Assembly: GCF_019710745.1 (NCBI RefSeq)
Contig: NZ_JAHKJW010000052.1
Location: 1 to 57,113 of the forward strand
Direction of reading: 5' to 3'
Source of the DNA: Streptomyces beigongshangae
Lineage (GTDB): Bacteria; Actinomycetota; Actinomycetes; Streptomycetales; Streptomycetaceae
DNA length: 57,113 nt
Positions 51,153-57,113 of this stretch are shown one piece after another. The translations under genes were made by a program, and so were the position numbers. Below the pieces are notes generated by a model that saw only the letters and a program-made list of their open reading frames with translations, was not told the origin of the DNA and did no database searches. The first letter of the stretch is position 1. Every line of letters begins with the position of its first letter.

Positions 51153-53144
51153 TCACTTGACGAGCTCCAGCGCGGTGACACCCGGCGGGTTCAGGCCGAA
51201 CACCTGGGCGTACAGGGCGAGTTCGGCCTCCAGGACCCGCACCGTCGTGTCGGCGCGGCGGAAGCCGTGGCCCTCGCCCTCGAAGGCGATGTAGGCGTGC
51301 GGCACGGGCCGCGCCCGCTCCTGGAGCCCGGCCAGGAAGCGCTCGCACTGGGCCGGCGGGCAGATGACGTCGTCGAGGCCCTGGAGGAGCAGGAAGGGCG
51401 CGGTGATCCGGTCGGCGTGCGCGGTGGGCGACCGCTCGGTGTACCGGGCGGGCACCTCGGCGAACGGCCCGACCAGGCTCTCCAGGTACCGGGACTCGAA
51501 GTCGTGGGTCTCGCCCTCGCTCCAGCCCACCAGGTCGAGGACGGGGTAGAGGATCGTCCCGCACGCGTACACGTCGGTGTTCACCAGGGAGGCGGCCGAG
51601 GTCCAGCCGCCCGCGCTGCCGCCCCGGACGGCCAGCCGGTCGCGGTCCGCGGTGCCCTCCTCGGCGAGGGCGAGCGCGACGGCCGCGCAGTCCTCGACGT
51701 CCACGACACCCCACTGCTCGCGCAGCCGGTTGCGGTACTCGCGGCCGTACCCGGTGGAACCGCCGTAGTCGACCTCGGCGACCCCGATGCCGCGCGAGGT
51801 GAAGTACGCGATCTCCAGGTCGAGGACGAGCGGGGTGCGGCTGGTGGGGCCGCCGTGCGCCCGGACGACGTAGGGCGGCAGCGCGTCGCCGGGGGCCACG
51901 TGGCCGGGGTGGTGGGGCGGGTAGATGTGCGCGTGGATCTCCCGCCCGGCGGGTCCGGCGAACGTGCGGATCTGCGGTTCCGGGTAGTACGCGGGGTCCA
52001 CCGGGTCGTCGTGCGCGGCCCCCACGACCCGGGTCCGCCCGGTGCGGGCGTCCAGTTCCACGACCTCGTACCCGCTGCGCGGGCTGGCGGCGACGGTGAC
52101 GACGCGGCTGCCGTCGACGGCGAGGGTGACCCCGTACTCGGTCCAGGGCCCGGCCGCGTCGACGACCTCACCGGTCTCCGGGTCGAGGATGCCCAGCGCG
52201 GTGGCGCCGCGGCCGTGCACGACGGCGATCAGCCCGTTGTCCAGCGGTGCGAACCAGCGCCGGCCGATCGTCCACAGCGGCCCGCCGAACTCCTCCTCGC
52301 GGGGGCACAGCGGCTCGCCGTCGCGGTAGAGGTTCCACCAGCCGGTGCGGTCGCTGGAGTACAGGAGGGACCCGTCCCGGCCCCAGTCCGCCTGGGCGAT
52401 CGATTCGTCCGGTCCGCCCGCGGCCGTCCGGGGCTCCCCCAGCGTCCCGTCGGGGCGCACGTCGGCGACCATCAGCTCGGTGCCGTCCCACGGCATCCGC
52501 GGGTGGTCCCAGGCGAGCCAGGCCGCGCGCAGCCCGTCGGGCGAGATCCGCGGCCCGGTGACGAACCGGTGCCGGACGGGGGTGAGTTCGCGCACCGCGG
52601 TCCGGTCCCCGGCGGCCGAGCCGTCCAGCGGCACCGCGGCGAGGACCCGCCGTACGTCGCCGGGTCCGTCGCCGGTGAACTCCTCCAGCACGCCCCAGAC
52701 CTCGCCGCGGTCCAGCCGGACCTGCGGGTCCACCCAGCGCAGTCCGCCGCCCACGGAGGACACGGGGGTGAGGGGGCGGGGCCCGCTCCCCCCTTGTCCT
52801 CCGTGGGCTGCGGGCTCGTACGCGTACAGCCGCTGGTCGGCGAAGTGGGCGAACACCACCAGCGGGCCCTCCTCGCGGACCGCGCCGGCCCAGGGCTGTC
52901 CGCCGTACTCGATGACGCGGCTGCGGACGTTCCACGGGGCGGGCAGCACCGGCTCCTCGGTGCCGTCGGGGCGCCGGCGCACCAGGGTGCGGCGGCCGCC
53001 CTCGGTGGGCCGGGACTCGGTCCACCATGCCTCGTCGCCGACGAATCCGACGTGGTCGGGGTCCCCGCCGTGCGCGGCGACGAGCGCCGCGTCGATGGGC
53101 GAGGGCCAGGAACCGTAGGCCAGCGTCTGCACTGTGTCCCCCAT
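51153..53144 (-). CDS. S9-family prolyl oligopeptidase-type peptidase
   Basis: 663 aa, cytosolic (no signal peptide). The N-terminal 390 residues form a beta-propeller with WD-like blades (ISPDGLRAAWLAWDHPRMPWDGTELMVADV); the C-terminal alpha/beta-hydrolase domain has LPPYVVRAHGGPTSRT, the nucleophile GGSAGGWTS (Ser), Asp in LLLQGLDDVICPP and His in FEGEGHGFR. It cuts short peptides, often N-acylated or after hydrophobic or Pro residues. Between M20 peptidase (19 bp) and S66 peptidase (7 bp) in one operon. Confidence 0.93.
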   Translation of the reverse strand: MGDTVQTLAYGSWPSPIDAALVAAHGGDPDHVGFVGDEAWWTESRPTEGGRRTLVRRRPDGTEEPVLPAPWNVRSRVIEYGGQPWAGAVREEGPLVVFAHFADQRLYAYEPAAHGGQGGSGPRPLTPVSSVGGGLRWVDPQVRLDRGEVWGVLEEFTGDGPGDVRRVLAAVPLDGSAAGDRTAVRELTPVRHRFVTGPRISPDGLRAAWLAWDHPRMPWDGTELMVADVRPDGTLGEPRTAAGGPDESIAQADWGRDGSLLYSSDRTGWWNLYRDGEPLCPREEEFGGPLWTIGRRWFAPLDNGLIAVVHGRGATALGILDPETGEVVDAAGPWTEYGVTLAVDGSRVVTVAASPRSGYEVVELDARTGRTRVVGAAHDDPVDPAYYPEPQIRTFAGPAGREIHAHIYPPHHPGHVAPGDALPPYVVRAHGGPTSRTPLVLDLEIAYFTSRGIGVAEVDYGGSTGYGREYRNRLREQWGVVDVEDCAAVALALAEEGTADRDRLAVRGGSAGGWTSAASLVNTDVYACGTILYPVLDLVGWSEGETHDFESRYLESLVGPFAEVPARYTERSPTAHADRITAPFLLLQGLDDVICPPAQCERFLAGLQERARPVPHAYIAFEGEGHGFRRADTTVRVLEAELALYAQVFGLNPPGVTALELVK

Positions 53145-53163
53145 TTCTTGTCCCTTGGGTCCT

Positions 53164-54546
53164 TCAGGCCGTGCGCAGGAAGCGGTCGAGTACCCGGACG
53201 CCGAAGTGCAGCGCCTCCACGGGCACCCGTTCGTCGACCCCGTGGAAGAGGGCCTGGTAGTCGAAGCCCGGCGGCAGCTTCAGCGGCGTGAAACCGTAGC
53301 CGGTGATGCCGAGGCGGGAGAACTGCTTGGCGTCCGTGCCGCCCGACATGCAGTACGGCACGACCTTCCCCCCGGGCGCGAACTCCTCGACGGCGGCCCG
53401 CATCCGGGCGTACGTCGTGGTGTCCAGCGGCGCCTGGAGGGCGGTCTCGCGGTGCGCGAACTCCCAGTCGACGTCCGGTCCGGTGAGTTCGTCGAGGGTG
53501 GCCCGGAACTCGTCCTCGGTGCCGGCCAGGAAGCGTCCGTCGATGTGCGCGACGGCCTCCCCGGGGATCACGTTGACCTTGTAACCGGCGTCCAGCATGG
53601 TCGGGTTGGCGCTGTTGCGCACCGTGGACTCGACGAGGGAGGCGGCGGGGCCGAGCTTCTCCAGGAGCACGTCGACGCCGTCGGGGTCGTCGAGGCCGCC
53701 GAGGGCGTGCTCGATCCCGTACAGGGCGGCGAGTTCGGTGAGCGCCGCGCGGACCGTCGGGGTGAGCCGTACGGGCCACCGGTGGGCGCCGATCCGCGCG
53801 ACGGCCGCGGCGAGGCGGGTCACCGCGTTGGACCCGTTCACCTTGGAGCCGTGGCCCGCCCGGCCGCGGGCGGTGAGCTTCAGCCAGCCCGTGCCGCGCT
53901 CGCCGGCCGCGACGGGGTACAGCTCGCGGCCCGCGCCGTCGTGGAAGGTGAACGCACCGGACTCGCTGACGCCCTCGGTGCAGCCCTCGAAGAGGTCCGC
54001 GTGCTCGTCCGCGAGGAAGCCCGCGCCGTCCTCCGCGCTCGCCTCCTCGTCCGCGGTGAACGCGATGACGAGGTCGCGGCGGGGACGTACACCGGTGCGC
54101 GCCCACTGCCGGACGACCGCGAGGACCATCGCGTCCATGTTCTTCATGTCGACGGCGCCCCGTCCCCAGACGACCCCGTCGCGGATCTCGCCGGAGAACG
54201 GGTGGACGCTCCAGTCCTCGGCCTGCGCGGGTACGACGTCCAGGTGGCCGTGGACGAGCAGCGCGTCCGCCGACGGGTCGGTGCCCTCCAGGCGCGCGAC
54301 GACGTTCGTACGCCCCTTCGTGCGCTCCAGGAGGGCCGGTTCCAGGCCGGCCCCGGCGAGCAGCGCGGCGGCGTACTCGGCGGCGGGCCGCTCCCGGCAG
54401 TCGCCACCGCCGCGGTTGGTCGTGTCGATCCGGATCAGGTCGGAGGTGAACCGGACGACCTCGTCCAGCGCCCGCCCGTCGACGGTCCGCCCGTCGACGG
54501 CCGGTGCGCCGACCGGGCTCCCGTCGTTCACGCCGCTGTCATCCAT
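53164..54546 (-). CDS. M20-family metallopeptidase
   Basis: 460 aa. The ATG at 54546 has GGAGGAG upstream. Zinc ligands: His in LLVHGHLDVVP, bridging Asp in WGRGAVDMKN, Glu pair in AFTADEEASAEDGAGF, Asp/His in the C-terminal SGGTDAKQF and FHGVDERV. The lid domain (about 195-310: GERGTGWLKLTARGRAGHGSKVNGSNAV) is of the ArgE/DapE/CPG2 kind. It would remove terminal residues from peptides or acyl groups from amino acids. It overlaps dppA by 8 bp. Confidence 0.92.
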   Translation of the reverse strand: MDDSGVNDGSPVGAPAVDGRTVDGRALDEVVRFTSDLIRIDTTNRGGGDCRERPAAEYAAALLAGAGLEPALLERTKGRTNVVARLEGTDPSADALLVHGHLDVVPAQAEDWSVHPFSGEIRDGVVWGRGAVDMKNMDAMVLAVVRQWARTGVRPRRDLVIAFTADEEASAEDGAGFLADEHADLFEGCTEGVSESGAFTFHDGAGRELYPVAAGERGTGWLKLTARGRAGHGSKVNGSNAVTRLAAAVARIGAHRWPVRLTPTVRAALTELAALYGIEHALGGLDDPDGVDVLLEKLGPAASLVESTVRNSANPTMLDAGYKVNVIPGEAVAHIDGRFLAGTEDEFRATLDELTGPDVDWEFAHRETALQAPLDTTTYARMRAAVEEFAPGGKVVPYCMSGGTDAKQFSRLGITGYGFTPLKLPPGFDYQALFHGVDERVPVEALHFGVRVLDRFLRTA

Positions 54547-55375
54547 AGGTCTCCTCCACGGCAGCCGAGACGATCGTGGTGACCGCCTTGAAGGTCCGGA
54601 TGCCCTCGTACATGGTGCCGCTCGTGTACGCCACCTTCCGCTCCCCGGTCCGTTCGACACCCGGGACGACGGTGGCGGCCATCGCGAGGTGCTCGGCGTC
54701 GAACTCAAGCGCCACGGTGCAGGGGCCCGCCCGCACGGGTTCGTACCGCACCGCGAGCCGCGCCGCCTCCGTGGCCGCCGAGCGGATGTCCGCCGCGGTG
54801 CGGGCCGGGGTGCGGCACACCGCCGCGTATCGCGAGACGTGGTCCTTGACGGCGACCTTCAGCGCCCCGGGCGCGTAGCCGAGCGCGTCCTCGCAGGCCA
54901 CGTCGTCCCCGGTGACCAGGACGACGGGGACCCCGTACTCGGCGACGACGCGCGCGTTGAGCAGGCCCTCACTGGCGCGCTCGCCGTCGACCCACACGCC
55001 GGTGATCGAGTTGGCGAGGTAGGTGTGGGCGAGGACGCCCTCCATGCCGGCTCCCGCGTGGTAGCCGACGAAGGCGATGCCGTCGACGTCGCCGTGCTGC
55101 ACGCCCTCCACCATGGAGAGCGCCTTGTGCCGCCCGGTGAGCATCTCGACCCGTTCGTCCAGGTGCTCCAGGAGCAGGTTGCGCATGGTCCAGTGGGCCT
55201 CGTTGACGAGGACCTCGTCGGCGCCGCCGTCGAGGAAGCCGAGCGCCGCGGCGTTCACGTCCGAGGTGAACATCGACCGGCACCGCTCCCACTGGGGTGT
55301 GCCCGGCAGCACGTCGGCCGGCCAGGTCACCCCGGTGGCGCCCTCCATGTCGGCGCTGATGAGGATCTTTACCAT
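54539..55375 (-). CDS. dppA: D-aminopeptidase DppA (M55)
   Basis: 278 aa, family length. It cleaves D-amino acids from the N-terminus of peptides such as D-Ala-D-Ala. Zinc ligands are seen in KILISADMEGATGV (Asp, Glu), VNEAHWTM (His) and AFVGYHAGAG (His), with the nucleophile-region block SITGVWVDGERASEGLLNA and LVTGDDVACEDA. In Bacillus subtilis dppA belongs to an operon with LD-carboxypeptidase genes for murein peptide use. Here it is first of the packed DppA-M20-S9-S66-GNAT-arginase set. Confidence 0.95.
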   Translation of the reverse strand: MVKILISADMEGATGVTWPADVLPGTPQWERCRSMFTSDVNAAALGFLDGGADEVLVNEAHWTMRNLLLEHLDERVEMLTGRHKALSMVEGVQHGDVDGIAFVGYHAGAGMEGVLAHTYLANSITGVWVDGERASEGLLNARVVAEYGVPVVLVTGDDVACEDALGYAPGALKVAVKDHVSRYAAVCRTPARTAADIRSAATEAARLAVRYEPVRAGPCTVALEFDAEHLAMAATVVPGVERTGERKVAYTSGTMYEGIRTFKAVTTIVSAAVEETYG

Positions 55376-55421
55376 GTTCCAGTTGTATCGCAGTCACGGG
55401 GCGTCCCACAGGGCCGGGAGG

Positions 55422-57113
55422 TCAGCCGGCCGGGGCGACCGAAACCCTCACCCGGCCGTCGGGGTACTCCTCGTCCACGGTGACGGTGGTGCCGGAGTCG
55501 GCGTCGTGGCTGGATCCGTGCGGTGCGGCGGCGTAGTGGTGGACCCCTCGGAGGTCGTCGAAGACCGGGACCGCGGGTCGGGACGGGACCGTCGTCCGCA
55601 CGCCGTCGACATGGACGTGGAGTGGAGCCGTGGGCCGCAGGCCGAAGGGGGCGTCGTAGGACTGGAGGCGGTTGCGGAGCACCTCCCCCGAGGCGGTCCG
55701 CGCGGGTTCGGCGTGGGCGTCGACCGGCAGGATCCGCCCGTGCCCCGCGTGCGCCCTGGTCCTGTTGTCGCGGTACCTGGTGTCCCAGTACCAGATCAGG
55801 ACACCGCTCTCGTAGTGCAGCCGTTCCTTGAGCCTGGGCCGGTCGGGCCGGCCCAGGTGGAACGGGCCCGTCGCCAGGAACGCGTCCTCCCCGACGTACC
55901 GCCGGTTCTCGACGACGTAGTGGCGTGCGTTGCCGTCCTCGTCGGCCGGGAGCTCCACCAGGAGTGCTTCCGGGCCTTCGGTCGAGGAGGGCACGGACAG
56001 CGGGTTGAGCGTGACCGTGGCGGCGGCCCCGGCCCCGACGCTCACGTGGTCGAGCCAGCCGAGCTGGAGTCTGGCCCAGGCGCCCAGGTCCGCGGGGTGG
56101 GCGGCCAGTTCGTCCTCCGAGGCGAGGAGCGACCCCTGGGCCATGAGGGACCAGAAGCCGGTGGAGTTCTCGGCGCCGGAGGTGTCGTACAGGTCGGGCA
56201 GGCCCAGGTCGTGGCCGTACTCGTGGGCCAGGGTGCCCAGGCCCCGGTTCTCGTTGGTCATCGTGTAGTCGTTGACCCAGATCCCCGAGTCGCCGACCTC
56301 GCTGCCGCCGTCCCGGCCCCCGCCGGCCGGGCCCGTCCGGTCCGCGCCGGTCCGCCGGTGGCCGACGGTGCCGCGGTGCGAGCCGATGGCGTCGGAGCCG
56401 TGCGCACCGCCGCCGTTGACCTGCGACTCCCCCGCGAAGATCAGCATCACGCGGTCGAGGTAGCCGTCGGGTTCGTCGAAGGTCCCGTCGCGGTCGTGGT
56501 CGTTGCGGTCCCAGGTGTCGTACCGGGACAGGTAGGCGGCCAGCGAGCCGGCGCTCCGGCCGGCGGCCCGCTGGTCCTCGTACCACCGGGTGAGGCCGTC
56601 GGTGACGAGCTGCTGGTTGCAGTGGTACGTCGGGACCGGCGCGCCCTCCTTCTCGCAGGCGTCGGTGCCGTAGTGCGCGAGGGGGCGGTCCACCCGCGTC
56701 CAGTCGTGGACGGTGCCGGTGATCGTGTAGGAGCCGTCGGACTGGCGCAGGAGGTACGACTTGAGGGTGTCCCCCGGCTCTCCTCCGTCACCGGCCGTGC
56801 CGAAGATCTGCCGCTGGTAGTGGGCCCGGCTGTGGTCGGCGGTCCAGACGGTGGAGTTGTCGGTGGCGCGGTCGGGTTCGGGGATGCGGTTGTGCGTGTG
56901 GTCGGCGAACTCCACCGGCAGCACGAAGATCCGGTCCGTGGTGCGGGCCGTCTCCGCGTACGCGCCCCGCCGGTACTCGACGCGCCGCGAGGTGCCGTGC
57001 ACCTCGGGGACCGCCTCGCCGGCGGCCACCTGCGCGGCCGCCAGGGCACGGGCGCGCTCGGTCCGCCGCCCGGCCGCGCTCAGCAGGACGTGGCCGGGCG
57101 CGTTCGCCGCCGG
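55422..57113 (-). CDS. M6-family (immune inhibitor A-like) metalloprotease, 5'-partial
   Basis: The frame is open to the right edge, giving 563 visible codons. A secreted zinc protease by family; the signal sequence lies outside. Catalytic HExxH is in LGTLAHEYGHDLGLPDLYD, and FAGESQVNGGGAHGSDAIGSHR plus the calcium-type DRNDHDRDGTFDEPDGYLDRV precede it. The region after the active site (ARLQLGWLDHVSVGAGAAATVTLNPLS ... VLIWYWDTRY) is the M6-domain end. The C-terminal 120 residues contain a short beta-rich tail. It ends 46 bp before dppA and may be transcribed with it. Confidence 0.9.
   Translation of the reverse strand, partial: PAANAPGHVLLSAAGRRTERARALAAAQVAAGEAVPEVHGTSRRVEYRRGAYAETARTTDRIFVLPVEFADHTHNRIPEPDRATDNSTVWTADHSRAHYQRQIFGTAGDGGEPGDTLKSYLLRQSDGSYTITGTVHDWTRVDRPLAHYGTDACEKEGAPVPTYHCNQQLVTDGLTRWYEDQRAAGRSAGSLAAYLSRYDTWDRNDHDRDGTFDEPDGYLDRVMLIFAGESQVNGGGAHGSDAIGSHRGTVGHRRTGADRTGPAGGGRDGGSEVGDSGIWVNDYTMTNENRGLGTLAHEYGHDLGLPDLYDTSGAENSTGFWSLMAQGSLLASEDELAAHPADLGAWARLQLGWLDHVSVGAGAAATVTLNPLSVPSSTEGPEALLVELPADEDGNARHYVVENRRYVGEDAFLATGPFHLGRPDRPRLKERLHYESGVLIWYWDTRYRDNRTRAHAGHGRILPVDAHAEPARTASGEVLRNRLQSYDAPFGLRPTAPLHVHVDGVRTTVPSRPAVPVFDDLRGVHHYAAAPHGSSHDADSGTTVTVDEEYPDGRVRVSVAPAG

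Noticed and set aside
51145..51181. An upstream GTG at 51181 as start of the S66 peptidase
   Set aside because: It adds 12 residues without family match, overlaps the S9 gene by 29 bp and has no ribosome-binding site.

Overview
The window is chromosomal DNA of a Streptomyces-type actinomycete. The DNA is very GC-rich, third codon positions are almost all G or C, and many genes start with GTG. Neighbouring genes often overlap by ATGA or GTGA. A complete ten-gene Streptomyces-type gas vesicle cluster, CBM2-bearing secreted cellulases and a SigB/SigF-type sigma factor all fit. I see no rRNA, tRNA, CRISPR array, insertion sequence or prophage.

Left part (1-8400): the end of a formate-dehydrogenase-like locus (NuoF-like flavoprotein, an iron-sulfur protein that stops where the molybdopterin domain should begin, and FdhD). 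Next come a cysteine-hydrolase-fold enzyme, a secreted sialidase followed by a second beta-propeller protein, and an aldo/keto reductase.

Plant polysaccharide island (8559-18510): a GH6 cellulase divergent from a GH48 cellulase, then a GH74 xyloglucanase and a convergent PL11 rhamnogalacturonan lyase. The GH6/GH48 intergenic region holds a perfect 14-bp palindrome of the kind bound by the cellobiose-sensing repressor CebR.

Middle (18605-36979): single genes and small operons. They include a pterin dehydratase/methyltransferase pair, a DUF5753-type regulator and a stand-alone second DnaK whose promoter overlaps a partial HspR site. Further on are OsmC, a holin-like/phosphatase fusion, a resolvase-like protein, an MBL hydrolase/DedA pair, and an aminotransferase-like protein that lacks the PLP lysine. 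Then come a SigB-family sigma factor divergent from a PfpI protein with a SigB-type promoter, an ABC-F ATPase, a PAP2-lipid kinase fusion and a methyltransferase.

Gas vesicle block (37093-45325, all minus): transketolase, LigD-type polymerase, then gvpO-A-F-G-Y-Z-J-L-S-K, mostly with overlapping or closely spaced genes. GvpY and GvpZ carry long oppositely charged tails.

Right part (45548-57113): a holin-X-type membrane protein, a VOC protein and a DUF5107 protein. These are followed by a tightly packed minus-strand operon of hydrolases: DppA D-aminopeptidase, M20 peptidase, S9 oligopeptidase, S66 LD-carboxypeptidase/MccF-like peptidase, GNAT acetyltransferase and an atypical arginase-fold protein. 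An M6 metalloprotease runs off the right edge. Copies of a 'CCCCGCGCCCC' palindrome are scattered between genes across the window and probably act as terminators.
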